Positions 7,003 to 16,615 of a stretch of DNA of 32,758 nt are shown piece after piece. The position numbers were made by a program, and so were the translations under genes. The notes below the pieces were generated by a model that saw only the letters and a program-made list of their open reading frames with translations, was not told the origin of the DNA and made no database searches. Origin of the DNA: Modestobacter caceresii (GTDB lineage Bacteria > Actinomycetota > Actinomycetes > Mycobacteriales > Geodermatophilaceae); assembly GCF_000761485.1 (NCBI RefSeq), contig NZ_JPMX01000018.1, forward strand, positions 1-32,758, read 5' to 3'. Each line of letters begins with the position of its first letter. The stretch's first letter is position 1.

Positions 7003-8784
7003 TCAGGCCTGCTTCGTCGGGTCGGTCGGGCCGGGGGCACCGGGCTCGCCCGGGGCGGGGTCGGCGTCGGGCTCGACGTCGATGCCGGCCTCCTTGCGCT
7101 GGGCCGGGGTGATCGGCGTGGGTGCGCCGGTCAGCGGGTCGAAGCCGGCGCCGGTCTTCGGGAAGGCGATGACCTCACGGATCGAGTCGACGCCGGCCAG
7201 CAGCGCCACGGTGCGGTCCCAGCCGATGGCCGCGCCGGCGTGCGGCGGCGGCCCGTAGTCGAAGGCCTCCAGGAACCAGCCGAACTGCGCCCGGGCCTCC
7301 TCCTGGGTCATGCCCAGGGTCTGGAACACCCGCTCCTGCAGCGCGGCGTCGGCGATGCGGACCGAACCGCTCATCAGCTCGTTTCCGTTGCACACCAGGT
7401 CGTAGGCGTCGGACAGCGCCGCGCCCTTGTCCTCGGCGAACCGCTCCCGCCACTCCGGGGTGGGCGAGGTGAACGGGTGGTGCATGAACGTCCAGTCGCC
7501 GTCCTCGGTCTCCTCGAACATCGGGAAGTCGACGACGAACAGGAACGACCACGACCCGGGGGCGATGAGCTCGAGCCGCTTGGCGATCTCGTTGCGCGCG
7601 GCCCCGAGCAGCTCCTGGGCCCCGCGGCGGGGGCCGGCGGCGAAGAAGACGCAGTCCCCCGGCTTCGCGCCGACGGCCTCGACCAGGCCGGCCCGCTCGG
7701 ACTCGGAGATGTTCTTCGACACCGGGCCACCGAGGGTGCCGTCCTCGGCGATGGTCACGTAGGCCAGGCCCTTGTGCCCGCGCGAGCGCGCCCAGTCCTG
7801 CCAGGCGTCGAACGCGCGTCGCGGCTGCGACCCACCACCGGGCATCACGATCGCGCCGACGTAGGGCGCCTGGAACACCCGGAACGGGGTCTCGGCGAAG
7901 TAGCTGGTCAGCTCGGTCAGCTCGATGCCGAAACGGAGGTCCGGCTTGTCGGAGCCGAACCGGTCCATCGCCTCGCGGTAGGTCATCCGCGGGATCTCCG
8001 GCACGGTGTACGAGGCCAGCTCCTGCCACAACGCCCGGATGACGTCCTCGGCGATGGCGAGCACGTCGTCCCGGTCGACGAAGCTCATCTCGAAGTCCAG
8101 CTGGGTGAACTCCGGCTGCCGGTCGGCGCGGAAGTCCTCGTCCCGGAAGCAGCGGGCGATCTGGTAGTACCGCTCCAGGCCACCGATCATCAGCAGCTGC
8201 TTGAACAGCTGCGGCGACTGCGGCAGGGCGTACCAGTGGCCCGGCTGCAGCCGCACCGGGACGACGAAGTCCCGGGCGCCCTCGGGGGTGGAGCGGGTCA
8301 GCGACGGCGTCTCCACCTCGGTGAACCCGTGACCGGCCATCACGCCGCGGGCGATCCGGTTGACCTCGCTGCGCAGCCGCAGCACCGAGGCCGGTCCCTG
8401 GCGGCGCAGGTCCAGGTACCGGTGGGCGTACCGGACGTCGTCACCGGCGGCCTGCGCCGTCTCGATCGGGAACGGCAGCGGCGCGGACGCCGAGAGCACT
8501 TGCAGCGTGCTGGCGACGACCTCGATCTCCCCGGTGGGCAGGTCGGCGTTCTCGTTGCCGGCCGGACGCCGCTGGACGTCGCCGGTCACGAGCACGCAGT
8601 ACTCGTTGCGCAGCGCGTGCGCCTCCTCCTCGCGGACGACGACCTGGGCGTAGCCCGAGGCGTCGCGCAGGTCGAGGAAGACGACCCCGCCGTGGTCGCG
8701 CCGGCGGGCGACCCAGCCGGCGAGGGTGACCGTGGAACCGGCGTCGGTCGCGCGGAGCGTGCCGGCGTCGTGGGTGCGGAGCAA
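7003..8784 (-). CDS. aspS: Aspartyl-tRNA synthetase (bacterial type)
   Basis: Class IIb synthetase charging tRNA with aspartate. The 593 residues are the normal bacterial length, with an N-terminal OB-fold (1-105, [21 protein letters not shown]), catalytic motif 1 region (about 150-170), motif 2 [19 protein letters not shown] (212-230), the bacterial GAD insertion in the middle, and motif 3 with [13 protein letters not shown] near the C-terminus. The start is an unusual TTG at 8784. It gives the family's typical MLRTHDAG start, no in-frame ATG/GTG precedes it, and GAGAGAGG sits 7 nt upstream. Whether it also charges tRNA(Asn) cannot be decided by eye. It lies downstream of the hisS-aldo/keto reductase pair with a 69-nt gap. 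The C-terminus is Asp/Pro/Gly-rich. Confidence 0.98.
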   Translation of the reverse strand: MLRTHDAGTLRATDAGSTVTLAGWVARRRDHGGVVFLDLRDASGYAQVVVREEEAHALRNEYCVLVTGDVQRRPAGNENADLPTGEIEVVASTLQVLSASAPLPFPIETAQAAGDDVRYAHRYLDLRRQGPASVLRLRSEVNRIARGVMAGHGFTEVETPSLTRSTPEGARDFVVPVRLQPGHWYALPQSPQLFKQLLMIGGLERYYQIARCFRDEDFRADRQPEFTQLDFEMSFVDRDDVLAIAEDVIRALWQELASYTVPEIPRMTYREAMDRFGSDKPDLRFGIELTELTSYFAETPFRVFQAPYVGAIVMPGGGSQPRRAFDAWQDWARSRGHKGLAYVTIAEDGTLGGPVSKNISESERAGLVEAVGAKPGDCVFFAAGPRRGAQELLGAARNEIAKRLELIAPGSWSFLFVVDFPMFEETEDGDWTFMHHPFTSPTPEWRERFAEDKGAALSDAYDLVCNGNELMSGSVRIADAALQERVFQTLGMTQEEARAQFGWFLEAFDYGPPPHAGAAIGWDRTVALLAGVDSIREVIAFPKTGAGFDPLTGAPTPITPAQRKEAGIDVEPDADPAPGEPGAPGPTDPTKQA

Positions 8785-8853
8785 GGTAGTGCCTCTCTCA
8801 GGGGGTGCGGAGTCTCAACAGAGGGTCTCAGCAGGTGCGGGACGGGATGGCGG

Positions 8854-9879
8854 TCACCAGCGGTCGTGCACGTGGGCGCGGATGCGCTCGTCGTACACGC
8901 GCTCGAGGTCGGCGAGCTGGCCGGCGCTGAGTGACGGCAGCGAGGCGGCGGCGACGTTGCCCAGCGCCTGCTGCACGTTGCGCGCGCCCGGGATGACGGT
9001 GGTGACACCGGGCTGGTCGATGACCCAGCGCAGCGCGAAGGCGGCGGTGGTGACGTCCGGGCCGGCGATCTCGGTGACCTCGCGGGCGGCGGCGACACCG
9101 ACCTCGAAGGGCACCCCGGCGAAGGTCTCGCCGACGTCGAAGGCCTCACCGTTGCGGTTGAAGTTCCGGTGGTCGTCGGCGGCGAAGGTGGTGTCGGTGG
9201 AGTACTTGCCCGACAGCAGGCCGCTGGCCAGCGGCACCCGGGCGAGGATGCCGACCTCGGCGCGCTGGGCGGCGGGCAGCAGCTGCTCCAGCGGCTTGCG
9301 CCGGAAGACGTTGAGGATCACCTGGATCGACTGCACGCCCGGGTGCTGCAGGGCGGTGAGGCCCTCGGCGACGGTCTCGACCGAGACGCCGTAGGCCGCG
9401 ATCGCCTGCTCCTCGACCAGCGCGTCGAGGGTCTCGTAGACCCGCTCGTCGGAGTAGACGGCCGGGGGCGGGCAGTGCAGCTGCACCAGGTCCAGGGTGT
9501 CGACGCCGAGGTTGCGCCGGCTCCGGTCGATCCAGGCCCGCAGGTTCTCCGGGGTGTAGGTCTCGGCGGCGAACGGGTCGGCGCGACGGCCGGCCTTGGT
9601 GGCCACGAAGGGGCGCTCGCCGCGGGCGGCCAGCGCCTTGCGGATGCGCTCCTCGGAGCGGCCGTCGCCGTAGACGTCGGCGGTGTCCAGCAGGGTGACG
9701 CCGGCGTCCAGCGCAGCGTCGAGGACCGCGGCGGCGTCGTCCTCGGACACGTTCCCCCAGTCACCGCCCAGCTGCCAGGTGCCGAGGCCGACGACGGAGA
9801 CGTCGGCGCCGGTCCGGCCCAGGGGGCGGGTCTCGAGCGGGGTGTTGGCGGACTCGGCGATGCCGTCGGTGACTGTCAC
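8854..9879 (-). CDS. Aldo/keto reductase, coupled to hisS
   Basis: A 341-residue aldo/keto reductase of the YhdN/Gcy-like type. The tetrad is D65 and Y70 in [10 protein letters not shown]95 in VATKAG and H135 in [16 protein letters not shown] near residue 305 is the cofactor-binding end. The substrate is unknown. The GTG start (9879) overlaps the hisS stop as GTGA, so translation is probably coupled to histidyl-tRNA synthetase, although no metabolic link is evident. It shares the fold and tetrad with the reductase at 4990-5847 but differs in length and surrounding sequence, so the two do not look like a recent duplication. Confidence 0.94.
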   Translation of the reverse strand: MTVTDGIAESANTPLETRPLGRTGADVSVVGLGTWQLGGDWGNVSEDDAAAVLDAALDAGVTLLDTADVYGDGRSEERIRKALAARGERPFVATKAGRRADPFAAETYTPENLRAWIDRSRRNLGVDTLDLVQLHCPPPAVYSDERVYETLDALVEEQAIAAYGVSVETVAEGLTALQHPGVQSIQVILNVFRRKPLEQLLPAAQRAEVGILARVPLASGLLSGKYSTDTTFAADDHRNFNRNGEAFDVGETFAGVPFEVGVAAAREVTEIAGPDVTTAAFALRWVIDQPGVTTVIPGARNVQQALGNVAAASLPSLSAGQLADLERVYDERIRAHVHDRW

Positions 9880-11141
9880 GCACCCACCGTCGCACGCACC
9901 CGGTCGAACAGCTCGGCCAGGGGGACGGCGACCTGCTCGTGCGATCGCAGGTCGCGCAGCTGCGCGACGCCCTCGGCGAGATCCCGGTCGCCGAGCACCA
10001 CCGCGTGCGAGGCACCCGACCGGTCGGCGGCCTTCATCGCGCCCTTGAGCCCGCGGTCGCCGTAGACGGTGTCGGCGGAGACCCCGGCCTCCCGCAGCTG
10101 GCCGACCAGCTTCACGGCGAGCCGCTTGGCCTCCGCGCCGAGCGGGACGACGAACGCCTGCACGCCGGCCGACGTGGCGATGTCCAGCCCCTCGGCCTGC
10201 ACCGCCAGCAGCGTGCGGTCCACCCCGACGGCGTAGCCGATGCCGGAGAGGTCCGGCCCGCCGAGGGACGCCGACAGCCCGTCGTAGCGGCCGCCGCCGC
10301 CGATCGCCGACTGCGAGCCGAGCCCGGAGTGGACCAGCTCGAACGTCGTCTTCGTGTAGTAGTCCAGCCCGCGCACCAGCCGCGGGGCCTCGGTCCAGGC
10401 CACACCGAGGTCGGTGAGGTGCTCGCGGACGGCGTCGTAGTGCGCCTTGGTGGAGTCGGAGAGGTGGTCGACCATCAGCGGGGCGTCGTCCAGCTGGGCC
10501 TGCACCTCAGGGCGCTTGTCGTCGAGCACCCGCAGCGGGTTGATCTCCGCCCGGCGCCGGGTGTCGGAGTCCAGGTCCAGCTTGGCGAGGAAGTCGACCA
10601 GCAGCTCGCGGTACTGCGGGCGACAGGTGGCGTCACCCAGTGAGGTCAGCTGCAGCTCGAAGTCGCGCAGGCCCAGGTCGCGGAACCCCTGCACGGCCAG
10701 CGCCACGACCTCGGCGTCCAGCGCCGGGTCGTCGACGCCGAGGGCCTCGCAGTCGACCTGGGTGAAGTGCCGGTAGCGGCCGGCCTGGGGGCGCTCGTAG
10801 CGGAACGCCGACCCGACCGCCCACAGCTTCACCGGCAGGGCGCCGGCGTAGAGCCGGTGCTCGATGAACGACCGCATGAGCCCGGCGGTGAGCTCGGGCC
10901 GCAGCGTCAGCGACCGGCCACCGCGGTCGGTGAACGTGTACATCTCCTTGGAGACGACGTCGGTGGACTCCCCCACCCCGCGGGAGAAGACGGCGGTGTC
11001 CTCGAACGTCGGCGTCTCGATGTAGCCGTAGCCCGCTCGCCGCAGCGGCGCGGTGAGGGTGTCGCGGACGGCGAGGAACTGCGCCGAGTCCGGGGGCAGC
11101 GTGTCGAACGTGCCCTTGGGAGCCCGCATGGGCTCGCTCAT
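9876..11141 (-). CDS. hisS: Histidyl-tRNA synthetase
   Basis: Class II synthetase charging tRNA(His). The 421 residues are the usual length. It begins [22 protein letters not shown], and the PKGTFD segment is typical of the family start. Motif 2 [17 protein letters not shown] (114-130) and the histidine-specific motif [14 protein letters not shown] (about 258-271) are intact, as are GGGRYDGL and GVDRTLLA. The C-terminal anticodon-binding domain follows (about 325-421). The start codon shares one base with the stop of the upstream hydrolase gene (TGATG). The order hydrolase-hisS is conserved in actinobacteria. Confidence 0.98.
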   Translation of the reverse strand: MSEPMRAPKGTFDTLPPDSAQFLAVRDTLTAPLRRAGYGYIETPTFEDTAVFSRGVGESTDVVSKEMYTFTDRGGRSLTLRPELTAGLMRSFIEHRLYAGALPVKLWAVGSAFRYERPQAGRYRHFTQVDCEALGVDDPALDAEVVALAVQGFRDLGLRDFELQLTSLGDATCRPQYRELLVDFLAKLDLDSDTRRRAEINPLRVLDDKRPEVQAQLDDAPLMVDHLSDSTKAHYDAVREHLTDLGVAWTEAPRLVRGLDYYTKTTFELVHSGLGSQSAIGGGGRYDGLSASLGGPDLSGIGYAVGVDRTLLAVQAEGLDIATSAGVQAFVVPLGAEAKRLAVKLVGQLREAGVSADTVYGDRGLKGAMKAADRSGASHAVVLGDRDLAEGVAQLRDLRSHEQVAVPLAELFDRVRATVGA

Positions 11142-11824
11142 CAGAGACCTCGTCCCTTCGGTGCACTCGCGGCTTCCGCGAGGTACGGGTTGGTGGCGCG
11201 CTCGCGCCCGATCGTGGTGGCCGGCCCGTGCCCGGGGAGGACGACGGTCTCGTCGTCCAGCGGCAGGACGACGTCGCGCAGCGAGCCGAGCATGTCCTCC
11301 CAGGACCCGCCGGGGAGGTCGACCCGGCCCACCGAACCGGCGAACAGCACGTCACCGGCGAGCAGGCCGGGGGCCTCTCCCAGGTCGAGGGAGAAGACCA
11401 CCGAGCCGCGGGTGTGGCCCGGCGCGTGCCGCACGGTCAGGTCGACCCCGGCCAGCGAGATCGTCGCCCCGTCGGCCAGCGGGAGGACGTCGGCGGGGTC
11501 CGGGAGCTGCACGCCGGTGATCAGCGGGGCGAGCTGAGGACCGTGCCAGCGCGCCGGGTCCGACAGCATGCCGGTGTCCTCGGGGTGCAGGTAGGCGGGG
11601 ATGTCGTAGCCGGAGCAGACCGGCAGCACGGAGAAGGTGTGGTCGAGGTGGCCGTGGGTGAGCACGACCGCGACCGGCTTGAGCCCGTCGTCGGCCAGCA
11701 TCCGGGCCAGCGGTTCGACCGCGTCCATCCCCGGGTCGACGACGATGCACTCCTGCCCGGCCCCGGGGGCGACGGCGTAGCAGTTGGTGCCGAACGCGCC
11801 GGCGGGGAAGGAGCGGATGAGCAC
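11141..11824 (-). CDS. Metallo-beta-lactamase-fold hydrolase (glyoxalase II-like)
   Basis: A 227-residue cytosolic hydrolase with the binuclear metal motif THGHLDH (H57, H59, D61, H62), a further ligand H137 in HAPGHT, D158 in LLAGDVLF, and H199 in VLPGHGP. The arrangement is that of hydroxyacylglutathione-hydrolase-like proteins; since actinobacteria use mycothiol rather than glutathione, the true substrate is uncertain. The GTG start at 11824 gives [18 protein letters not shown], a normal family start. A TAACCT hexamer ends 6 nt before it, consistent with a leaderless transcript. It is the first gene of a run through hisS and the reductase to aspS, and corresponds by position to Rv2581c of M. 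tuberculosis. Confidence 0.93.
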   Translation of the reverse strand: MLIRSFPAGAFGTNCYAVAPGAGQECIVVDPGMDAVEPLARMLADDGLKPVAVVLTHGHLDHTFSVLPVCSGYDIPAYLHPEDTGMLSDPARWHGPQLAPLITGVQLPDPADVLPLADGATISLAGVDLTVRHAPGHTRGSVVFSLDLGEAPGLLAGDVLFAGSVGRVDLPGGSWEDMLGSLRDVVLPLDDETVVLPGHGPATTIGRERATNPYLAEAASAPKGRGL

Positions 11825-11830
11825 CCGTGC

Positions 11831-11836
11831 AGGTTA
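11831..11836 (-). promoter_or_regulatory. Candidate -10 of the hydrolase-hisS operon (leaderless arrangement)
   Basis: TAACCT on the minus strand is followed by six bases and then the GTG start codon, so transcription would begin at the start codon itself. The same hexamer precedes the capA-type gene at a similar distance. Confidence 0.45.
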
Positions 11837-11890
11837 CGCGGGCGACATCCGCCCAGCTGGCGCTGCCAGGGTCCGGACAGGGAACCCCCC

Positions 11891-11896
11891 TACACT
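11891..11896 (+). promoter_or_regulatory. Candidate -10 of the cyclophilin gene
   Basis: TACACT fits the TAnnnT pattern in the 159-nt divergent gap between the hydrolase and cyclophilin genes. It would give a leader of about 80 nt. No good -35 is visible. Confidence 0.3.
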
Positions 11897-11983
11897 CCGC
11901 ACTCGACACACGCCGTGGTGTGGGCGCGCGGCCCCGGTCGCGGCCGCCCCCGGCGCAGCGCAGAGCCCGAGGAGCCGAGAAGA

Positions 11984-12781
11984 GTGCCGACCAACAAGCA
12001 GCGTCGTGAGGCTGCGCAGCGACGGCTGCAGCGCCAGCTCGAGCGGCGCGAGGAGCTCGCCCAGAAGCGCCGGCGCAACACGCTGATCGGGGTGACCGTC
12101 CTCGCCGTCGTCGCCGTGGTCGCCGCGCTGTTCCTCATCACCGGCCTGGGCGACGACGAGGAGCCCGACACCGCCGCCGCCCCCGGGACCACCGCTGCCC
12201 CGGTGGTGGACGGCAGCGACGGGACCTGCGACTTCATCCCGGACACCTCCGGCAGCGACACCCTCACCGACGTCGGCATCCCGCCGGCCGAGGTGCCGAC
12301 GACCGGCACCACGGGCCTGACGCTGGCCACCTCCGCCGGCGACATCGGGCTGACCCTGGACCAGGAGAACGCGCCCTGTGCCGCGGCGAGCATGGTCTAC
12401 CTGGCGCAGCAGGGCTTCTTCGAGGGGACGCCCTGCCACCGGCTGACCAGCGGCGGGCTGAGCGTGCTGCAGTGCGGTGACCCCAGCGGCACCGGCACCG
12501 GCGGCCCGACCTACGACTTCCCGACCCAGGTGACCGGCGCGGAGACCTACCCGCGCGGCACGCTCGCGATGGCCAACGCCGGGCAGGGCACCGACGCCAG
12601 CCAGTTCTTCCTGGTCTACGCCGACAGCCAGCTGCAGCCGGACTACACCGTCGTCGGCACCATCGACGAGGCCGGGCTGGCGACGCTGGACGCGATCGCG
12701 GCCGCCGGCATCGAGGGCGGCGCCACCGACGGTGCACCGGCGCAGCCGGTGACGATCGAGTCGGCCACCGTCCAGCAGTAG
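11984..12781 (+). CDS. ppiB: Membrane-anchored cyclophilin-type peptidyl-prolyl isomerase
   Basis: A 265-residue protein read from GTG at 11984, with GAGGAG about 10 nt upstream. The frame is open far upstream, but that part is antisense to the hydrolase gene. A very basic cytoplasmic start (MPTNKQRREAAQRRLQRQL) precedes one transmembrane helix (34-54), an Asp/Ala/Thr-rich linker (55-80), and a cyclophilin domain (about 108-262) probably outside the membrane. Active-site landmarks are CHRL (R153 aligns with the catalytic arginine of cyclophilins), SQFFLVYAD (F208 region) and YTVVGTI. The canonical FHR is CHR here. Cysteines 82, 132, 151 and 164 could form disulfides outside the cell. By position it matches Rv2582 (ppiB) of M. 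tuberculosis. A strong hairpin follows the stop. Confidence 0.92.
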   Translation: MPTNKQRREAAQRRLQRQLERREELAQKRRRNTLIGVTVLAVVAVVAALFLITGLGDDEEPDTAAAPGTTAAPVVDGSDGTCDFIPDTSGSDTLTDVGIPPAEVPTTGTTGLTLATSAGDIGLTLDQENAPCAAASMVYLAQQGFFEGTPCHRLTSGGLSVLQCGDPSGTGTGGPTYDFPTQVTGAETYPRGTLAMANAGQGTDASQFFLVYADSQLQPDYTVVGTIDEAGLATLDAIAAAGIEGGATDGAPAQPVTIESATVQQ

Positions 12782-12789
12782 CGCACGCG

Positions 12790-12831
12790 GCAGGAGGGCC
12801 CGGTCTCCACCTGGAGGCCGGGCCCTCCTGC
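12790..12831 (+). terminator. Strong hairpin terminator after the cyclophilin gene
   Basis: GCAGGAGGGCCCGG (12790-12803) pairs perfectly with 12818-12831, and the inner bases CTCC/GGAG extend the stem to about 19 bp with one T·G pair around an ACCT loop. It starts 8 nt after the stop codon. There is no U-tract, as is common in high-GC actinobacteria. Confidence 0.75.
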
Positions 12832-12854
12832 GTCCGCGGCCACACACTGGGGCG

Positions 12855-13496
12855 ATGGACGCCGACCCGTACGCGGGTTTCCCCCCGGGCTTCTTCGACC
12901 GGAACGACGACGGCCCGGACGCGCGCTTCTACGACCGGCCCAGGCTGGTCACCCACATCGACGAGGCGGCGATCGCCGCGGTCGGGGACCTCTACGCCGA
13001 GCTGGGCATCGACGGGTCGGCGCCCCGGCCGACCCGCGTGCTGGACCTGATGTCCTCCTGGGTGTCGCACTTCCGCACCCCGCCGGCCGACCTGGTCGTG
13101 CTGGGCATGAACGCCGACGAGCTCACGGCGAACCCCGCGGCCTCCACGCGCCTGGTGCACGACCTGAACGCCGACCCGACCGTCCCGCTGCCCGACGACG
13201 ACGTCGACGCGGTGGTGTGCTGCGTGTCGATCGACTACCTCACCCGGCCGGTCGAGGTGCTGGCCGAGATGGGCCGGGTGCTGCGTCCGGGCGGGGTGCT
13301 CGCGGTGACCTTCTCCAACCGGTGCTTCCCCACCAAGGCCGTCCGCGGATGGCTGGCCACCGACGACGAGCAGCACGGCGCCGTCATCGCGGAGCTGGTA
13401 CGCCGCAGCGGAGGCTACGGAGAGCCCACCGTCGAGCTGCGCACCGCACCGGGCGTCGGCGATCCGCTGTACGCGGTCGTCGCCACCCGCTGCTGA
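12855..13496 (+). CDS. SAM-dependent methyltransferase, class I-like, divergent motif I
   Basis: A 213-residue protein. FFDRNDDGPDARFYDRPRLVTHID (about 14-37) and RVLDLMSSWVSHF (about 61-73) are characteristic of a small methyltransferase family. Motif I lacks the usual GxGxG and reads DLMSSWVSH. Later features are VLGMNADEL (motif II position), DLNADPTVPLPDDDVDAVVCCVSIDYL (motif III/IV) and MGRVLRPGGVLAVTFSNRCF (a typical class I strand-loop). The substrate is unknown. It sits 73 nt after the cyclophilin gene, separated by a strong terminator hairpin, and is convergent with rel (27-nt gap). I do not recall it at this place in mycobacteria, so it is probably an insertion specific to this lineage. 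Confidence 0.85.
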   Translation: MDADPYAGFPPGFFDRNDDGPDARFYDRPRLVTHIDEAAIAAVGDLYAELGIDGSAPRPTRVLDLMSSWVSHFRTPPADLVVLGMNADELTANPAASTRLVHDLNADPTVPLPDDDVDAVVCCVSIDYLTRPVEVLAEMGRVLRPGGVLAVTFSNRCFPTKAVRGWLATDDEQHGAVIAELVRRSGGYGEPTVELRTAPGVGDPLYAVVATRC

Positions 13497-13517
13497 CGGA
13501 GGCGTGGGGCAGCGGGT
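13485..13517. terminator. Bidirectional hairpin between convergent methyltransferase and rel
   Basis: ACCCGCTGC (13485-13493) pairs perfectly with GCAGCGGGT (13509-13517) around a 15-nt loop. It overlaps the methyltransferase stop codon and lies 7 nt past the rel stop, so it could end transcription from either side. Confidence 0.55.
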
Positions 13518-13523
13518 CCCTCG

Positions 13524-15929
13524 TCAGGCGGTGACGCGCTCCACGTCGAAGACGCCGTCGACGTTGCGCACCGTCTGCAGCACCGCGCCCAGGTGCGCCG
13601 GGTCCGCCAGCTCGAAGGTGAACCGGCTGATCGCCACCCGGTCCCGGCTGGTCTGCACCGAGGCGGACAGGATGTTGACCCGCTCGTCGGCCAGCGCCCG
13701 GGTGACGTCGGAGAGCAGCCGGTGCCGGTCCAGCGCCTCGACCTGGATCGCGACCAGGAACACCGCCCCGGGCTGGGAGGCCCAGTCGACCTCGACCAGC
13801 CGCTCGGGCTTGGCCTGCAGGTCCGCGGCGTTGGTGCAGTCGGTGCGGTGCACGCTGACCCCGCCACCGCGGGTCACGAAGCCGAGGATGTCGTCGCCGG
13901 GCACCGGGGTGCAGCACTTGGCGAGCTTGGCCCACACGTCGGTCATGCCGTGCACGACGATCCCCGGGTCACCGCTGGCGGTGCGGGCGACGGTGCGCTT
14001 GGTCGGGATCGCGGTCTCGGCGATGTCCTCGGCCGCGCCCTCTGAGCCGCCGAGCGCGGTGAGCAGCTTCTCGACGAGCGAGTGCGCGGAGACCTGGTTC
14101 TCCCCCACCGCCGCGTACAGCGCGCTGACGTCGGGGTAGTGCAGGTCGGCGGCGAGGGTGGCCAGCGACTCCCCACCCAGCAGGCGCTGCAGCGGCAGGC
14201 CGGCCTTGCGCATCGCCTTGGTCAGCGCGTCCTTGCCGGCCTCGACGGCGTCCTCGCGACGCTCCTTGGTGAACCACTGGCGGATCTTGGTGCGGGCCCG
14301 GGAGCTGCCGACGAAGGAGAGCCAGTCCTGGGAGGGGGCGGCGCTCGGCGAGCGGGAGGTGAAGACCTCCACGACGTCGCCGTTGGACAGCCGGCTGTCC
14401 AGGGAGACCAGGTTGCCGTTGACCCGGGCGCCGATGCACCGGTGACCGACCTCGGTGTGCACCGCGTAGGCGAAGTCGACCGGCGTCGACTCCCCCGGCA
14501 GGCTGATCACGTCGCCCTTGGGCGTGAAGACGAAGACCTCCTGCGGACCGAGGTCGTAGCGCAGCGTCTCCAGGAACTCGCCGGGCTCCTGCGCCTCGCG
14601 CTGCCAGTCGAGCAGCTGGCGGAGCCAGAGCATGTCGTCGCCCGGCGCGCCCGGGGCCGGGGTGAGGTCGGCCTTGCCGCCGGCGGCCTTGGCCTTCTCC
14701 TTGTACTTCCAGTGCGCCGCGATCCCGTACTCCGCGGTGCGGTGCATGTCGTGCGTGCGGATCTGCAGCTCGACCGGCTTGCCCTGCGGACCGATCACCG
14801 TCGTGTGCAGCGACTGGTACATGTTGAACTTCGGCATCGCCACGAAGTCCTTGAACCGGCCGGGCACCGGCTGCCAGTGCGCGTGCATGATGCCCAGCGC
14901 CGCGTACACGTCGCGGACGGACTCGACCAGGATCCGGATGCCGACCAGGTCCCAGATGTCGGTGAAGTCCCGGCCGCGGACGATCATCTTCTGGTAGATC
15001 GAGTAGTAGTGCTTGGGCCGGCCGGTGACGGCGGCCTCGATCTTGGCCGCCTTCAGCTGCTCGGTGACCGCCGAGGTGACCTCGGCCAGGTAGGTGTCCC
15101 GGGACGGCGCACGCTCGGCCACCAGCCGCACGATCTCGTCGTACCGCTTGGGGTACAGCGTGGCGAACGCGAGGTCCTCGAGCTCCCACTTGATCGTGTT
15201 CATGCCCAGCCGGTGGGCCAGCGGGGCGAGGATCTCCAGCGTCTCGCGCGCCTTCTTCTCCTGCTTCTCCGGCGGGAGGAAGCGCAGCGTGCGCATGTTG
15301 TGCAGCCGGTCGGCGAGCTTGATGACCAGCACCCGCGGGTCGCGGGACATCGCCACGATCATCTTGCGGATCGTCTCGGCCTGGGCACCGTCGCCGAACT
15401 TGACCTTGTCGATCTTGGTGACGCCGTCGACCAGGTGCGCCACCTGGGGACCGAAGTCGGCGGTGATCGACTCCAGCGTGGTGCCGGTGTCCTCGACCGT
15501 GTCGTGCAGCAGCGCGGCGACCAGCGTCGTCGTGTCCATCCCCAGCCCGGCCAGCACGGTGGCGACGGCGAGCGGATGGGTGATGTAGGGGTCACCGCTC
15601 TTGCGTCTCTGCTCGGCGTGCGCCTCCTCGGCGACGTCGTAGGCCCGCTGCAGCAGGGCGAGGTCGGCCTTCGGGTGGCTCTGCCGGTGCAGCACCGACA
15701 GCGGCTCCAGCACCGGGCGGATGCCGGTGGAGCGCTGCCCGGCGACGATCCGCCGGGCCAGCCGGTCGCGGACCCGGCGACGGGGCGCGGTATCGGCCTC
15801 CCCGCCCGGCTCGGGGGCCACGTCGTCGGGACGACGGACGGCGGGCCGCTCGGGCAGCGCCACCCGTGGCGGCGCCTCCTCGACGGCGGGCGCGCCGGAC
15901 GTCTGCGGTGCGACGACGTCAGAGGCCAC
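13524..15929 (-). CDS. rel: Bifunctional (p)ppGpp synthetase/hydrolase
   Basis: Long RSH enzyme that makes and degrades (p)ppGpp on the ribosome during starvation. It has 801 residues, close to mycobacterial Rel (about 790). Domains in order (positions approximate): disordered N-terminus (1-80), HD hydrolase with [11 protein letters not shown] near 138-148 and [13 protein letters not shown] near 203-215, synthetase with [13 protein letters not shown] near 303-315 and the motif RFKD near 358, TGS (about 464-525), the Cys-containing domain [11 protein letters not shown] near 670-680, and a C-terminal ACT (about 722-800). RFKD is the RXKD type expected of bifunctional enzymes rather than the EXDD of E. 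coli RelA. The frame runs open to 16835 through apt; GTG at 15929 was chosen for its AGGAG site 6 nt upstream. Transcribed downstream of apt with a 98-nt gap. Confidence 0.97.
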   Translation of the reverse strand: MASDVVAPQTSGAPAVEEAPPRVALPERPAVRRPDDVAPEPGGEADTAPRRRVRDRLARRIVAGQRSTGIRPVLEPLSVLHRQSHPKADLALLQRAYDVAEEAHAEQRRKSGDPYITHPLAVATVLAGLGMDTTTLVAALLHDTVEDTGTTLESITADFGPQVAHLVDGVTKIDKVKFGDGAQAETIRKMIVAMSRDPRVLVIKLADRLHNMRTLRFLPPEKQEKKARETLEILAPLAHRLGMNTIKWELEDLAFATLYPKRYDEIVRLVAERAPSRDTYLAEVTSAVTEQLKAAKIEAAVTGRPKHYYSIYQKMIVRGRDFTDIWDLVGIRILVESVRDVYAALGIMHAHWQPVPGRFKDFVAMPKFNMYQSLHTTVIGPQGKPVELQIRTHDMHRTAEYGIAAHWKYKEKAKAAGGKADLTPAPGAPGDDMLWLRQLLDWQREAQEPGEFLETLRYDLGPQEVFVFTPKGDVISLPGESTPVDFAYAVHTEVGHRCIGARVNGNLVSLDSRLSNGDVVEVFTSRSPSAAPSQDWLSFVGSSRARTKIRQWFTKERREDAVEAGKDALTKAMRKAGLPLQRLLGGESLATLAADLHYPDVSALYAAVGENQVSAHSLVEKLLTALGGSEGAAEDIAETAIPTKRTVARTASGDPGIVVHGMTDVWAKLAKCCTPVPGDDILGFVTRGGGVSVHRTDCTNAADLQAKPERLVEVDWASQPGAVFLVAIQVEALDRHRLLSDVTRALADERVNILSASVQTSRDRVAISRFTFELADPAHLGAVLQTVRNVDGVFDVERVTA

Positions 15930-15966
15930 GGGTGCTCCTGCACTGTTGAGGAGGTGGACCCTTCCC

Positions 15967-15972
15967 ATGCTA
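15967..15972 (-). promoter_or_regulatory. Candidate -10 of rel
   Basis: TAGCAT on the minus strand lies in the 98-nt gap between apt and rel, and would give a leader of about 30 nt with the AGGAG ribosome site. The -35 region is GC-only and unconvincing. Confidence 0.35.
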
Positions 15973-16027
15973 GCCGCGCGCCGCCGGGTCTCGCGCCCCG
16001 CGCTCACCCGGGGTGGGGGCCGTCGGC

Positions 16028-16615
16028 TCAGACCCGCCAGAGCGCGTGCACCGGGTGCGGCGCGATGCGCTCCCGCCCGCCGAGCGCCAAGAGCTCCACG
16101 ACGACGGCGACCGCGGTCACCACCCCGCCGAGCTGTTCCACCAGGGCGATCGCGGCCTGCAGCGTGCCCCCGGTGGCCAGCACGTCGTCGACGAGCAGCA
16201 CCCGCTGACCGGGCCTGATCGAGTCGGTGTGCAGCTCCAGGGTCGCCGATCCGTACTCCAGCGCGTAGTCCGCGGTGACGACCTCGCGGGGCAGCTTGCC
16301 GGCCTTGCGCACCGGGAGGACGCCGGTCCCGGCGTCCAGGGCGACGGCGGCCGCGAGCAGGAACCCGCGCGCCTCGATCCCGGCGACGACGTCGAAGCCC
16401 GGCCCGCCGTCGGCCCCGCCCAGCGCAGCCGCCCGTGGGTCGACGTCGGCGGGCTCGGTGAGCGCGTCGACGACCCGCCGGAACGCCCCGGCATCGGCGA
16501 AGACCGGTGTCAGGTCGCGGAACAGCACCCCGGGCTCGGGGAAGTCGGGCACGTCCACCGAGAAGGTGGCGATCAGCTCGTCGATCGGCAGCTCGCCGTC
16601 CCGGAGGGTGCTCAT
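16028..16615 (-). CDS. apt: Adenine phosphoribosyltransferase
   Basis: Purine salvage enzyme converting adenine and PRPP to AMP. The 195 residues are slightly longer than the E. coli enzyme (183), because of an Ala/Gly-rich insertion near 60-72 ([15 protein letters not shown]). Diagnostic segments are [17 protein letters not shown] (25-41), [13 protein letters not shown] (78-90), the flexible-loop region [13 protein letters not shown] (101-113), and the PRPP motif [13 protein letters not shown] (139-151). The ATG overlaps the secF stop as ATGA. The order secF-apt-rel is a conserved actinobacterial arrangement and puts purine salvage next to the nucleotide alarmone enzyme. Confidence 0.96.
   Translation of the reverse strand: MSTLRDGELPIDELIATFSVDVPDFPEPGVLFRDLTPVFADAGAFRRVVDALTEPADVDPRAAALGGADGGPGFDVVAGIEARGFLLAAAVALDAGTGVLPVRKAGKLPREVVTADYALEYGSATLELHTDSIRPGQRVLLVDDVLATGGTLQAAIALVEQLGGVVTAVAVVVELLALGGRERIAPHPVHALWRV

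Noticed and set aside
4990-9879. The two aldo/keto reductases as a recent duplication
   Set aside because: They share only the fold and catalytic tetrad; lengths (285 and 341), strands and surrounding residues differ.
11228-11983. Upstream extension of the cyclophilin frame over the hydrolase gene
   Set aside because: It is antisense to a well-supported metallo-hydrolase; the GTG at 11984 with GAGGAG upstream gives a normal anchor-type N-terminus.
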